Origin: Sorex araneus
Lineage: Eukaryota; Chordata; Mammalia; Eulipotyphla; Soricidae
Direction: 5' to 3'
Length of the DNA: 64,000 nt
Assembly (NCBI RefSeq): GCF_027595985.1
Contig: NC_073304.1
Coordinates: forward strand, 222,012,223-222,076,222
Position 1 is the stretch's first letter, and each line of letters opens with the position of its first letter. A program made the position numbers and the translations under genes. The notes under the pieces are model-generated. The model was not told where the DNA came from. It saw only the letters and a list, made by a program, of their open reading frames with translations, and ran no database searches. Shown in pieces: positions 9,571-29,232 of this stretch.

Positions 9571-11854
9571 ATGGCAGACGGGCACCCCGGGGGCATCAGC
9601 CCCCTTCAGCAGATGGTGGCGTCTGGCGCTGGGGCTGTGGTGACCTCCCTGTTCAGTAAGATGGGGGAGGGGCTGGGGCAGTGGGCTGCGGGTTGGAGGC
9701 AGCGGGTCCTGGGGGGAGTTGGGGATCTGGGCTCGAGAGGCAGCTCAGGCCTGTTCTCTGACCCCTCCCCCTCCCCCAGTGACACCCCTGGATGTGGTGA
9801 AGGTTCGCTTGCAGTCTCAGCGCCCTGCCCATGTCAGCGGTGAGTGCCCACTCTGGGGTCCCTGGGGAAACTGGTATGTTCCCCCAGGCAGGGGCTCCGG
9901 TGCCAGTGGGGCACATCTGAGCCCAGGGCTCCTTTGTGTTGTAGAGACGACGCCCCCCTTCAGGCTCTGGAGCCTCTTGGATGCCAGACGTGAGTGCCCC
10001 ATACCCCAAGCAAGGGACGCGCGTTGGCCCCCGGGGGAGGTGGGCCCCAGCGGCTGCCCCTCACAGATGTGTGGGTCTCTCTCACTGCACCCCTCTCCTC
10101 TCTTCCCCCTCGCAGGGAAGTGCCTTCTGTACTGCAGTGGGGTGCTGGAGCCCCTGTACCTGTGCCCACACGGCCCGCGCTGTGCCACCTGGTTCCAGGA
10201 CCCTGCCCGCTTCACTGGCACCATGGTAAGGGCCAGCCTCGTGGGCGTAGACATTTTAGCTGGGAAGGGCAGTGCCCGAATAAGGTTTTGTTGCTTTTTT
10301 TAAAATTTTTTGGCTTTGGGGCCACTCCTGGCAGCGCTCTGAATGCCATGGGGTGTAGGGATTGAACCCAGGTCAGCCAGGTGCAGGGCACGTTCCCTAC
10401 CCGCTGTACTGCCGCTCCCACACGAGTCTTGAAGGGTGAATAGGAGTCCGCTCGGAGCTGGTTGGGGTATCCCGGGGGGCGCAGGGTGAGTGGGGGCATT
10501 GGAGCTGTGCCCGTCACAGCCAGCTCACGCTGTCTTCTCCCTCTGCTGTCCGTGTGGCCAGGACGCGTTTGTAAAGATTGTGAGGCACGAGGGGACCAGG
10601 ACCCTGTGGAGCGGCCTCCCCGCCACGCTGTGAGTGTCCCACTGCCACCTGCCTCAGTCCTCAAACGTGCCTCGTCCCCCGCTGCCCCGGCTCCTCCCTC
10701 ACTCCTGTTCCCGCCCCAGGGTGATGACCGTGCCGGCCACTGCCATCTACTTCACCGCCTATGACCAGCTGAAGGCCTTCCTGTGTGACCGAGCCCTGAC
10801 CTCTGACCTCTTTGCGCCCATGGTGGCCGGCGTGCTGGCCCGTTGTGAGCAAGGCGGGGGCTGCCCTGCCGGTGCCTGCGGGGGTGGGGCGGGCCCGGCC
10901 CCCCTCGGCTGATCTCGCCCGTTCCTCACAGTGGGCACGGTGACAGTGGTCAGTCCCCTGGAGCTGGTGCGGACGAAGCTGCAGGCCCAGCAGGTGTCCT
11001 ACCGGGAGCTGGGCAGGTGCGTCCGCGCAGCCGTGGCGCAGGGCGGCTGGCGCTCGCTGTGGCTGGGCTGGGGCCCCACAGCCCTGCGGGACGTGCCCTT
11101 CTCAGGTAGGCACTCGCGCGGGCGGGCGGGGTGGGCGCGGGCACCTCCCGCTCCCCCCAGGCCTCACGTGCGCCCCGTCCCACAGCCCTGTACTGGTTCA
11201 ACTACGAGCTGATGAAGAGCTGGCTCAGCAGGCACAGGCCCAGCGACCAGGCCTCTGTGGGCATCAGCTTCATGGCCGGTGGCATCTCAGGAACTGTGAG
11301 TAAATAGGGTTGGGGTCAGGCCTGCCAAGGGATCCTTGGGCCTGAGGGTAGTGGGGGTGCCGGGGGGGGTTGCGGGGAGCAGGGTCCCTGGATACCCCTT
11401 GAGTCCTGTGTCCCCGCAGGTGGCGGCCACCCTGACCCTCCCCTTTGACGTGGTGAAGACGCAGCGGCAGGTGGCGCTGGGAGCGCTGGAGGCAGTGAGA
11501 GGTAGGAGGGTGAGGGCCTGGGGGCTGTCCCCCCCCCCCCGTGGGGTTGGGGTCTCACCCAGCCCCCGCCTTGCAGTGAAGCCCCCGAGAGTTGACTCCA
11601 CCTGGCTGCTGCTACGGAGAATCCGGGCTGAGTCTGGCACCAGGGGCCTCTTTGCAGGTGAGCCCCCCGGGGCTGCGTCCACACGGGTGGTGGGGGCGCC
11701 GGCCCGGGACCTCTGGCTCAGCCGCCTCCTCCCCACAGGCTTCCTCCCGAGGGTCATCAAGGCCGCCCCGTCCTGTGCCATCATGATCAGCACTTACGAG
11801 TTCAGCAAGAGTTTCTTCCAGAGGCTCAACCACGAGCGGCCCCTGGGCTCCTGA
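9571..11854 (+). CDS. SLC25A39: SLC25A39, mitochondrial carrier (glutathione importer), complete
   Basis: Coding exons 9571-9655, 9780-9839, 9945-9989, 10116-10225, 10562-10629, 10720-10844, 10932-11105, 11186-11295, 11420-11501, 11577-11657 and 11739-11854 join in frame with GT/AG junctions to 351 codons plus TGA, the length I recall for the shorter human isoform. The product is a six-helix inner-mitochondrial-membrane carrier. Three carrier signatures are visible: PLDVVK (about residues 31-36), PLELVR (173-178) and PFDVVK (267-272). The family member is known to be needed for mitochondrial glutathione import. The matrix loop after helix 1 keeps four cysteines (about residues 66, 70, 80, 86), the cluster linked to iron-sulfur sensing and protein turnover. 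The start at 9571 gives MADGHPGG, close to the human N-terminus. The exon ending at 9989 corresponds to the short splice form; an extra eight-residue extension seen in human was not found. The gene converges on RUNDC3A with 1035 bases between stop codons. Confidence 0.97.
10288..10422 (-). repeat. SOR-type SINE in SLC25A39 intron 5
   Basis: Shortened copy; GGGGCCACTCCTGGCAGCGCTC shows an internal deletion. It lies between the exons ending at 10225 and starting at 10562, in antisense orientation to the gene. Confidence 0.8.
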
Positions 11855-12230
11855 GAGGACGAGCACCCACCTCTCCCGGGAGGGCCGCACAGGCGGCGAC
11901 CGAGCCAAGTGCCTTGTCCTCAGCACTGATGGGAGGGGCCCCAATCCGCCCTCCCTTCGCCACTCTGAGCCCCAGGAATAGGGGGGCTGTTGTTCTCTGG
12001 GCCCACACAGATTTCCGCCTGCTGCTCCCCAGTCCCGAACCTCAAGAATCATCACTCTTCTGTCCCCCGCCAAATTGAAGACCAAATCTGCTGACCACAC
12101 TCCCCCCCAGCCCCATTTCCCCTCTGTGCTTGTTGTTGATGGCCTGCCCGGAGCCCCATGCCCTGGCGGGGCGTTGTCTGCACCCCGAGTCTAAAGCTGA
12201 TGAACTTCTCTGTGTGCCTGTGCCTGTGGG
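11855..12230 (+). other. SLC25A39: SLC25A39 3' untranslated region (end uncertain)
   Basis: Follows the stop codon. No AATAAA or ATTAAA hexamer is visible on the plus strand between 11855 and 12590, so the cleavage site cannot be placed. The remaining gap to the RUNDC3A poly(A) signal at 12594 holds no other gene that I can see. Confidence 0.45.
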
Positions 12231-12593
12231 GCCTGGGGAGGCCAGGATGGGGGGGCTGGGAATGCGGGAGAGGCGGTCAGGCCGAGGGCCCCCCTGCTCA
12301 GATCCAGGTGGGGTGCTGACCCCTGCCGGAGTGGGTGTGGTGCCGGGCTGACCTGGCCTGATGGGGCGGCCCATGACCTTCGTCTCCCACTGCTTGCCCT
12401 GGCATCGGCCACATCCTGCGCAGTGTGCATAGGGCACAGCGTCCTTGGCGGGCACCCTGTACTGAGCCCCAGCTCCCCAGGTTAGGCGGCCCCTTTATCC
12501 CGCTGGGCCAGTACCGCCGCCTTCTAGCCAGGCTCAGAATCGGGCCCCTGTGCCCACCCCACAGACAAGGCCACCCTGAGTCCGGGCGGGGGT

Positions 12594-12599
12594 TTTATT
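12594..12599 (-). terminator. RUNDC3A poly(A) signal
   Basis: The plus strand reads TTTATT, giving AATAAA on the RUNDC3A strand, 291 bases past the stop codon. Cleavage is expected near 12575-12585. It is the only canonical hexamer between the two convergent stop codons. Confidence 0.8.
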
Positions 12600-12889
12600 G
12601 GCCTAGGCCCCTTGGAACCTGCCTTCCCTGGCACTGAGGAAGGAAAGCGCCTGGGGTACATGGGAACGGAGGGAGAGGCGTGGGAGGAGGGCACGAGCCG
12701 AGGAGAGTCCAGGGGGGAGCCAGATGGACATCAGGGTCACCAGGAGCACGAGCCTCAACTCCCCTCATGGCGTCCTTGGAGCCCCGCCCAAGCAGTGCCT
12801 CTGCTTGGCAGGCGAGCTAGAGGGCCAGGAGGCCCCTGGCTGGGGCAGCCTTCCCGGAGGGCCTGCACTGGCCACTGGCCACGCGCTCC

Positions 12890-21458
<8,569 letters not shown>

Positions 21459-21600
21459 TCACGGCCGCGCCCTCTGCCCCCCGGGGCCCCGCGACCCCTC
21501 TGCGGCCATCCTGCGGCGGCGGCGGCGGCGGTGCGCCCGGTGCCCGGCCCCCTGGCTCCCTCCCCCGGCGGCCGCGCCGGTGCAAAACAAGGCCGGGGAG

Positions 21601-21621
21601 GGAGCTCTCCGAGGTGCTGAA
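21601..21621 (-). promoter_or_regulatory. REST/NRSF (RE1) site
   Basis: On the minus strand the first 17 bases read TTCAGCACCTCGGAGAG. Over the full 21 positions only three differ from the classical NRSE. It lies about 215-235 bases upstream of the RUNDC3A start codon. This is the arrangement expected for repression of a neuronal gene outside the nervous system. Confidence 0.7.
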
Positions 21622-21666
21622 CCGGGGCCCGCCGCCCTCCCCCTACCGCCCGCCCCCCTCGGCCCG

Positions 21667-21674
21667 TGACGTCA
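21667..21674. promoter_or_regulatory. Palindromic CRE (TGACGTCA)
   Basis: A perfect eight-base CREB/ATF site in the RUNDC3A promoter island, 281-288 bases upstream of the start codon. A CCAAT motif lies 30 bases further upstream of the gene (21704-21708). Confidence 0.65.
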
Positions 21675-22120
21675 GGGACAGGCCCCGCCCCCGCGGCCGG
21701 GGACCAATCCGCCGAGGGTGCGGGATCGGACGGGGAGGGGTGAGGCCCGAGACCCCAGGGGGTCCCCGGAAGCCGCGGCGATTCGGAGGGGGAAGAGCGG
21801 GCCTCCGGCGCGTCCTCCATCCCGCAGGCTGGCCCCGGGGCCCGTGGCCGTGGCCGGAGTCCCTGAGCTCGGGCATCTGAACGTCTGGGCTGTCTCCGGC
21901 GCCCCGCTCCCGCCGCCGACCCCCACCCATACCCCGCAGCTTTCCAGGGCCGGATCTGCGTCCCTCCCAAGGCCCCCCCCAGCGTGGGAGGCTGCGCCGC
22001 TGGCCCCAAAGGTCCGGGAGCGTTTGTCCTTCTGCTTCACTGGTCTGCAGCAGCCGGTGGAGGCAGCCGCTGCCCCGTGGGGGATGGGAGCCCAGACTTA
22101 AAGCCCAGTGCGGCAGCCGC

Positions 22121-22400
22121 GCGGCGGCACAGCCCGCCAGCGCCCGGGCACCCGTGCAGATTCCCAGCAGCAGAGCCGCTGCCCCGGGCAACTGCCGCTA
22201 ATGCGTTTCCTCCCGCACAGCCGCGCCCCGTGCCGTCCAGCCGCCGGCTCTGCTGGAGGCCCTGCAAACGGGCAGAATCTCTTCCAGGAAGGAGGGGGTG
22301 GGGGGGGGCGAGTTCCTGGCCGTGAGGCTGGTGAGGAAGCCCAGCAGCATCAGGTGTGACCCCAAAACAAAACAAAAGAGAGAGAGATAGTTCGAGAAAT
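22121..22400. other. GC-rich sequence distal to the RUNDC3A promoter
   Basis: Falling CpG density. An isolated SINE tail (CAGGTGTGACCCCAAAAC) is visible near 22350. No gene. Confidence 0.4.
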
Positions 22401-22402
22401 GA

Positions 22403-22545
22403 GGAGCCAGAGAGATAGTACAGTGGGTAACCAGTTTACCTTGCGCGCGGCATCCCAGATTCAGTCTCAGCACCCTGTATGCTGGGCGCGGGGCATTGAA
22501 TCTGAAGGCAGGCGTCCTCGCCATGCTATGGCTCGGGCCCCCATT
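22403..22545 (+). repeat. Diverged SOR-related SINE
   Basis: GAGCCAGAGAGATAGTACAGTGGGTAAC marks the head; body shortened. Confidence 0.65.
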
Positions 22546-22878
22546 CCTCAAACTCTGGCCTTTGCCTCCTTGACGAAGATTCTGCTTGTTGTGGGAATCG
22601 GGCAGCGCAGGTGGCTCTGCATTGGGCCTGGGAAGGAGAGCCTGGGGTCCACGGTGGGATCTAGAACTGGGTCTCACATCTCCTAGCCGGCAAGATAGGC
22701 TTCACTGCAGGGTGACTGAGGAGCTGCTCCCAGTAGGATGCTGTGCTATCATGAGTCCTAAAACTCCTACCCTGGTTACTCAGGGGAGCCCTGCCTCTGC
22801 GTGTCTCTAGCACTGAGATCCATTGGAGAGAAGTGCCCAGGGCCCAGAAGTGCCCAGTGGCTATTAAATACCATCAAA

Positions 22879-23013
22879 GGGGCTGGAGCGATAGTGGGGA
22901 GGGCGTTTATGTGCCTTGCATGCGGCAGATATGGGTTCTATCTTCAGCCTCCTATATGGTCCCCCGAGTACCACTGGTAGTGATTCCTGAGTGCAGAGCC
23001 AGGAGTAACCCAA
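22879..23013 (+). repeat. SOR-type SINE, left half of an inverted pair
   Basis: The head has a small insertion (GTTTATGTGCC). Its tail is interrupted by the next, oppositely oriented copy. AAATACCATCAAAG before it and AAATGCCATCAAAG at about 23206 flank the pair. Confidence 0.88.
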
Positions 23014-23018
23014 GTCTT

Positions 23019-23188
23019 GGGCTTTTTGGTCGTACCGTACCCGGCGATGCTCAGGGGTTACTCCTGGCTCTGCACTCAGGAATTACCCCTGGCGGTGCTC
23101 AGGGGACCATATGGGATGCTGGGAATCAAACCTGGGTCGGCCGCGTGCAAGGCAAATGCCCTACCCACCATGCTATCACTCCAGCCCC
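23019..23188 (-). repeat. SOR-type SINE, right half of an inverted pair
   Basis: Full-length; together with the previous copy it forms a tail-to-tail inverted repeat. Confidence 0.9.
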
Positions 23189-23244
23189 CAAATATATATA
23201 TTTTTAAATGCCATCAAAGTGCGGGGATTGGGTTCAGCTGAGAG

Positions 23245-23540
23245 ACAGGCGTTATGTCACTTGCCTTCATGGGCCAATCTTGCTCCTAGCCCCAGCACTG
23301 CAAGATCTCCCAGTACCTCAGGGTGTGCCCCCAAACCAAAACAAAGGGAGAATGCTGGGGGAAATGACTGGAGGGCTGGAGAACTGGCTGGAGGAGCTCC
23401 TGCGCACATTATGCCTGTGGGAGGCCTGAGCTTGCTCCCCGTCACAACAGGGCCCTGGCCGGAAACATCCCAGGGCGCCTCTGAGCACTGAGGAAGGAGT
23501 ACCTCTGAGTACCTCCAGGTCTGACTCCCAAACAAAAGAA
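23245..23540 (+). repeat. Two old SOR-related SINE remnants
   Basis: Tail-like ends (CAGGGTGTGCCCCCAAACC near 23320 and CCAGGTCTGACTCCCAAAC near 23516) followed by A-rich tracts suggest two diverged plus-strand copies. Confidence 0.5.
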
Positions 23541-24770
23541 AACAAAACGAAACAAAACCCAGAGGATGTTTGTCTGATTGTATTGCATTCAGATCTGCCT
23601 GGGTTTGCGGTGTGCGGGGACACCCTGACAGTCACCCTGACAGTGTCAAGTTTGCAGTGACATGAGGAATACCTCCTCTGACCTACGGCAGAAAGCTCAG
23701 AGGTGAACAGACAGACAGGAGGGAACTGAGAACAGAGTATTCCAGAACACTGGCAGCCCATGCACGAGCGCTGCTGTTCACGTTCCTGGTGGAGTCCCAG
23801 CAGGGCTCAGGGCCTCGCCCTGTGCTCTGGAACAGTGCTCATTGAGCTAAACAGTGCGCATCCTGCAAAGACCCCTCTGAGAATGCCGAGCACGGCTTCT
23901 GCTGCATTAAGTCAAAGAGTAAGTCAAACCATCCTGTCTACCATTTGATTTCTACTTCCATTTTTGGACCACACCTGGTGATGTCCAGGAACTACTCCCA
24001 GTTCAGTGCTCAGGGGACCATGTTGTGGGTAGGGCTGGAGCCACGGCATTCCAGTGCATGGTGCTCGCTCTCTCTTTCTAGTTCATGTCTGTGTATTTAA
24101 AGCTTCAGCAAGTCAGGGCCCTCTCAGCTGGGTGCGGGGGGGGGGGGGGACCCTGAGATCAGGTAGGGGAGCTCTGGAACCCTGGGGCCAGCAGCTGGAG
24201 CCTCTCCCCTTTTTGCCTTGCCTCTCCTGGGGAAGACGGGCAGAGACACCATCTGCGGCAGACAACCCACAAGGGAATAATAACTCATCCCATCAAGGTC
24301 TGCCTGTCTCCACGACTCTAGGCCAGAAACTATGGTCAAGTCGCATTTTGGACCAGGTGTCCTCAGGGAAAGTTCTGTCCCAGCTCCTCGAGAAAGGGGT
24401 GACTCACCAAGGAGCCCTAGGGTGCAGTAGGCAGGCACAGGAGGAATGGGAACCAGGAGGGCGGGGAGCGGGGGATACTGTCAGTTTGGCTAATACAGGG
24501 TTCACTGAGCCAGGATCCTCTGCTATAACGAAGGCCTGGGGTATTTCTTGACTTTGTCCTTCGCCCCCCGCCTCCTCCACCAAAGCAAGGCAGGGTGAGA
24601 GGGCAGAGGGCGCAGCCTCAGGACAGTGGAAAGGAGAAAGTGAGGCACCACCCAGATGTAGAAATTCAAGGTCCCACCCAGAGACTGGTGGACCCCCTCA
24701 GAAAAAGAAAAGCTACAGAAGAATCTATGAGGTTATGAGAAGACCATCAACAGTACAAGACTTTCTGAAG
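23541..24770. other. Intergenic, an old SINE fragment at 23955-24056, no gene
   Basis: GGACCACACCTGGTGATGTCC and GTGCTCAGGGGACCATG mark the old minus-strand SINE piece. The rest is unique, with a G-run at 24136-24149. Confidence 0.45.
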
Positions 24771-24774
24771 TTTG

Positions 24775-24950
24775 GGCCGGAGTGATAGTACAGTGGGGAG
24801 GGCATTTGTCTTACATGTAGCTCACCTGGATTCATCCCCCAGCATACCATATGGTCCCCTGAGCACCACCACCAGGCTTAATTCCTGAGTGCAGAGCCAG
24901 GAGAAACCCCTGAGCATCCTGGTGTGACCCCAAAAGAAAATAAACAAATA
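24775..24950 (+). repeat. SOR-type SINE
   Basis: Full-length with a small CAC insertion, ending in an AT-rich tail that merges with the simple repeat before 25000. Confidence 0.88.
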
Positions 24951-25002
24951 TATAAATATAAACATATTTATATAAATACATAAAATATATAAATATATCA
25001 TC

Positions 25003-25660
25003 ATCACCATCCTGTTGATCTTCAAATTTCTTGAATGATCTCAGTAATGTCTCCATTCGTCCTAGCCCTGAGATTTTAGAAGCCTCTCTCTGCTCGTCCT
25101 TCCCAATGATGCTGCATTGGAGGCTCTTTCAGGGTTAGGGGAATGAGACCCAGCTTGTTACTGGTTTTGGCATATTAATACACCATAAGGACCTTGCAAG
25201 GTTCTCCCATGTGGGCAGGAAAGTCCCGGTAGTTTGCAAGGTTCTCCCAAAGGAAGAAGTAGGCTATAAGATATCCGGGAGCTGGCTTTTAAGTCTCTGG
25301 ATGCTGGATGTTGATGGGATTACATGGAGCCAGGGGCAGTCCCTGAGTGTGACTGCCTAGCTACTGGGAAATGAGAAATCTGGGATGAGGAGGCCCAGCC
25401 CCGATCCCCGCAGGCTTGGAGGTCTCAGCCCCGGGTCCCACACACCTGGGTTCCTCTGCTGGTTCCTTCATGCATGAGGCTCATCTGAACGTGTGGAGAG
25501 GGGCCTTGAGCATGGCTGTGACTAGGCTCCAGAGGTCTTCGGCCATCGGGAACTCTGCTCGTTTCAGGGAGGGAAGCTGGAGCCCATCCCCTCCGAGGGG
25601 CCCCAGGGAAGACAGCCAGGTGCGCGGGCAAGAGACTGTTTATGTATATAAATCTTTATA
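25003..25660 (-). mobile_element. Repeat C (long retroposon with GAT-type tail)
   Basis: Reads from the (ATC) tail remnant and TCCTGTTGATC through GTCTCCATTCGTCCTAGCCC, ACTGGTTTTGGCATATT and GAGGTCTTCGGCC to GGGCAAGAGACTG. It is colinear with 30056-30746. No open frame of convincing length or known domain. The reverse-transcriptase source is unknown. Confidence 0.8.
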
Positions 25661-25922
25661 TATATAAATATATAAATAAAACCCAGATCACCTAGAGGTC
25701 TAGAGCTTCATGTCCTGGCCATTACTCATTATTTTGACTTTAAAATGTTAGTTCTTACACTGGGAGTGTGGTGGCAAGAGTGTGATTTCCTTCTTTCCTT
25801 CCTCTCCCTCCCTCCAAACCAGCAGAAGTAGCAGCAACCTCTGATCTCATTTCTAGCATCATAGAACTGTATTGCCTGTTTGAGAATTCATATAAATGGA
25901 ATCATATAATCAATACTGTCTG

Positions 25923-26098
25923 GTGCTGGGGTGAGAGTATAGCAGGTAGAGTGCTTGACTTCATGCGGCTGACCTGGGTTCCATCCCTGGTACACCATGT
26001 GATGGTCTCTTGTGCCTACCAGGAGTGAGCCCTGAGTTGGGAGTAAGCCCTGAGCATTGCTGGGTATGTCCCCATCCCCCCCCACACACACAAAAAAA
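25923..26098 (+). repeat. SOR-related SINE
   Basis: Moderately diverged, with CA-rich/A-rich tail at 26085-26098. Confidence 0.82.
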
Positions 26099-26105
26099 GT
26101 AAATA

Positions 26106-26281
26106 TTTTGTTTTTTGCTTTTTTGGGTCACACCCGGCGATGCACAGTGGTTACTCCTGGCTCTGCACTCAGGAATTACTCCTGGCAGTGCTCAGGGGAC
26201 CATATGGGATGCTGGGAATCGAACCCGGGTCAACCACATGCAAGGCAAATGCCCTACCCGCTGTGCTATTGCTCCAGCCCC
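26106..26281 (-). repeat. SOR-type SINE
   Basis: Full-length and close to the common sequence. With the preceding copy it forms a tail-to-tail inverted pair. Confidence 0.93.
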
Positions 26282-26486
26282 AAAAGTAATTTCTTGTACA
26301 GATTTCATTCTGCACAAAGCTTTTGAGATTTATTAATCTTGAGTCATGTATAAATAATTTGGTTTTGGTGGGGTAAAACGGTGTCACATCTATTTATTCT
26401 CTGTTGGTAAACAGTTGAACTATTTCCAGGTTAGGGGTAATATGAATAAAATGAACATGAATGTTTTAGGCTTTTGTTTTATTTAT

Positions 26487-26656
26487 TTTTTTGCTTTTTG
26501 GGTCGCACCTGGCGATGCACAGGGATTACTCCTGGCTGTGCACTCAGGAACCACCCCTGGCGGTGCTCAGGGGACCATATGGGATGCTGGGGATTCAAAC
26601 CCGGGTCAGCCGCGTGCAAGGCAAATGCCCTACCTGCTGTGCTATCACTCCAGCCC
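26487..26656 (-). repeat. SOR-type SINE
   Basis: Flanked by imperfect GCTTTTGTTTTATTTAT / GCGTTTGTTTTATTTTA, a probable mutated target duplication. Confidence 0.92.
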
Positions 26657-26819
26657 CAAGCGTTTGTTTTATTTTATCACACACCCTTCGTGCTCAGTGC
26701 TCCCTCTAGCTTGGTGCTCAGGGAGCCAGGGGGGCTGGGGAGGGATCCTTGGTCTCATGCTTGTGAAGCCTGTGTTTCAACTCACTGCGTTCTTTGTGAA
26801 AGCCTAAATTTATTTTTGT

Positions 26820-26974
26820 TTCTAGGCTCCACCTGCCTGTGTTGGGGGTACTCCTGAATCTGTGCTCAGGGATCATTCCTGGTAGGCTTGGAGGGCCATA
26901 TGTGGTGCCAGAGATTGTACCAGGGTTGGCCGTGTGCAAGGCAAGTGCCCAACTGAATACTATTGCTCCAGTCC
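26820..26974 (-). repeat. Diverged SOR-related SINE
   Basis: Older copy; CCATATGTGGTGCCAGAGATTG and GCTCCAGTCC remain. Confidence 0.75.
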
Positions 26975-27014
26975 ATCAAGCGTGAAATTAAAAAAAAATA
27001 ATTATTTTGAGAGG

Positions 27015-27385
27015 GTTGGTTCTGCAGTGCTCAGGACTTACTCCTGGCTCTGTGCTCAGGGATCACTTCTGGTGGCTCAGGGGACTTTATGGGGCACCAT
27101 ATCTCTTTATCCCCCCCATCAAGCCTCAATATTTAAGATTTCAGTGAACATGCATGTGTGTTTTCTTGGATAAATTGTCTAGGCATGAATGAATGAATCA
27201 TCAAATAAGTACATAATTAGCTGTTTTGTTTTGGGGCCACACCCAGAGGTGCCCATGGGCTACTCCCTGCTGGGTGCTGGTGCTGGGGTGAGTGTGGGAA
27301 TGGCGGGCGGGACCTGAGGTGTGGAGATCAAACCCAAGCCTCTGGCGTGCAGAGCCTGTCTCACCCTACGAGCTCGGTCTCAGGT
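27015..27385 (-). repeat. Two partial old SOR-related SINEs
   Basis: First piece 27015-27105 (CAGTGCTCAGGACTTACTCC), second about 27222-27385 (GGGGCCACACCCAGAGGTGCCC), both minus and truncated or rearranged. Confidence 0.6.
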
Positions 27386-27411
27386 GATTAACTTTTTATT
27401 TTAAAAAGTTT

Positions 27412-27690
27412 TGTTGTCCAGGGGTTAAGACACTTCCTGCGTGAGGCTGATGCTGGTTCTAGTCCCCCAGTCTCACACAGTCCGTGAGCACCACTCAAAA
27501 TGACCTTTGAACACCGAGCCAGGGATAATTCCTGAACACCACCAGGTGTGGCATGACCCAAAGTTCTCCCACACACACAGCAAAACTTTATTTTGTTATT
27601 GTTTGCTGTTCTGGGGATCAAATTTGTGGCTTCATACATCAAGGCGTGCACCTTACCACTGAACTGTCTCCCTGGTCCCATGACTAGTTT
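27412..27690. repeat. Old SOR-related SINEs, tail to tail
   Basis: A plus-strand copy (27412-27563, ends CCAGGTGTGGCATGACCCAAAG) faces a minus-strand fragment (about 27590-27685, ends GTCTCCCTGGTCCC). Confidence 0.55.
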
Positions 27691-27984
27691 TTTTCAGAAA
27701 CTGCTAAACTGTTTTCCAAAGTATTTATATAATCTATGAATGCGTAAGCTATGTCTCTGACAATAAAAATTGTCAATATTTTTTTATTTGGGTCATTGAT
27801 GGGTATTCAGTGGTACCTAACTGTGGACTTAATTCTCACTTCTCTAATGATTAGCGATTCTGAGGCTTTTCATGAGCTGCTTAAGTTTTTTTACCAATGC
27901 TTGTATTGAGTTCTCGTATCTTAAATTTAGTTTTCTATTTCTTTAGTATAGCTCAGGTATTATGGTTTGCAATAGTGTGAGCTG

Positions 27985-28160
27985 TTTGTAGTACTGAGGA
28001 CGCAGAGTGGGTAGGCACTTGCCTTGCACGTAGCTGACCTGGATTCCATCCCAGCACCTCATATGGTCCCCTGAGCCCCTCTAGGAGTGATCCCTGAGCT
28101 CAGAGCCAGGAGTAAGCCCTGACCACCACCCGCTGGGTATGACCCCCAGACAGATCAGAA
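27985..28160 (+). repeat. Diverged SOR-related SINE
   Basis: Complete but older; tail CCGCTGGGTATGACCCCC. Confidence 0.75.
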
Positions 28161-28169
28161 CAAGTGTAT

Positions 28170-28345
28170 AGTGTTTTTGATTTTGGGGTGCCACACCCAG
28201 CATTTCTCAGGGCTTACTCTCACTCAGGGGTCACTCCTGGCTGGTGGGATCAGAGGATCATACAGTGCCAGGGATTGAACTGGGTGGGCCCCATGCAAGG
28301 CAAGCGCCCTGCCCCCTGTACAATCTACTCATTTACTCAGCCCCA
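28170..28345 (-). repeat. Diverged SOR-related SINE
   Basis: Older member of the GGGGTGCCACACCCAGC type, facing the preceding copy tail to tail. Confidence 0.75.
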
Positions 28346-28689
28346 AAGTTTAGAGTACAGATGTACAACATTACTGCTCCCTCCTGTTGGTGTTTGTTGT
28401 TATTGAATTGTAGAAGTTCTTCATTTTTTCTAGATACAAGTAATTTGTCACATGTTGCAGTCACTTATTTCCTCTGGGACTGGTTTATTTAAGTTTTTTC
28501 CAGTGTTGCGGATTAAATCCAAGTCTCCTGAGGGCACTACCCTGAGTCATATCTTTTGCATGTTTACTCTTTTTTACTGAGGCCATTGAGTTAAACACAA
28601 GTTTGAAACATCTTACAAGGTTTGTTTTAGCAATTTTTTTCTTTTATAGTTGATCCATTTGGGGACTTCCATAAATACTTACTGTTCCC

Positions 28690-28838
28690 AGGGATAGAGA
28701 TAGTACAGTGTGTCGGGTGTTTGCCGTGCATGTGGCTGACCTGAGGTTGATCCCTGGCCCCCATGTGGTTCCCTGAGCCTGCCAGGAGTGATCCCTGAGT
28801 AGGAGGAAGTCCTGAGCACTGCCAGGTGTGACCCCAAT
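28690..28838 (+). repeat. Diverged SOR-related SINE
   Basis: GGGATAGAGATAGTACAGTGTG head; tail CTGCCAGGTGTGACCCC. Confidence 0.75.
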
Positions 28839-29016
28839 GCTCCTTCCTCCCTTCCTCCCCCAAAAAGAAAGAAAGAATGACTGCTACTCCAGAGTGTAAA
28901 CACTGCTCTGTTTTCTTTCAAATGATTTGAACTATTCACTGCTCTAGCTTTTATGCTGAGTATCTGACCCATGTTAAATTCACTCCTGTGAGTTGAGGTT
29001 CAAAGATCCCTCTGTG

Positions 29017-29232
29017 GAGCTGGAGTGATAGTACAGCAGGTAGGGCGTTTGCCTTGCACACCACTGACCAGAGTCCAATCCCCAGCACCCCATAATGGGC
29101 CCACGAGAACTGCCAGGAGTGATCCCTGAGCACGAGCCAGGAGTCAGCCCTGAGCACTGCAGGTTTGTTTGTTTGTTTGGGGGCCCTGGGCTGCAGATTT
29201 GGCCCCAAAATAAACACAAACAAACAAATAAA
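29017..29232 (+). repeat. SOR-related SINE with rearranged tail
   Basis: Normal head and middle. The tail contains a GTTT repeat and an extra segment (GGGGGCCCTGGGCTGCAG) before the A-rich end. Confidence 0.78.

Noticed and set aside
8457-9643. Long Arg/Pro/Gly-rich frames on both strands
   Set aside because: They are CpG-island artefacts around SLC25A39 exon 1 and intron 1; the GC bias removes stop codons.
9990-10115. Extended SLC25A39 exon 4 (longer isoform seen in human)
   Set aside because: No second in-frame donor at the expected 24-base distance was convincing, so only the 351-codon form is reported.
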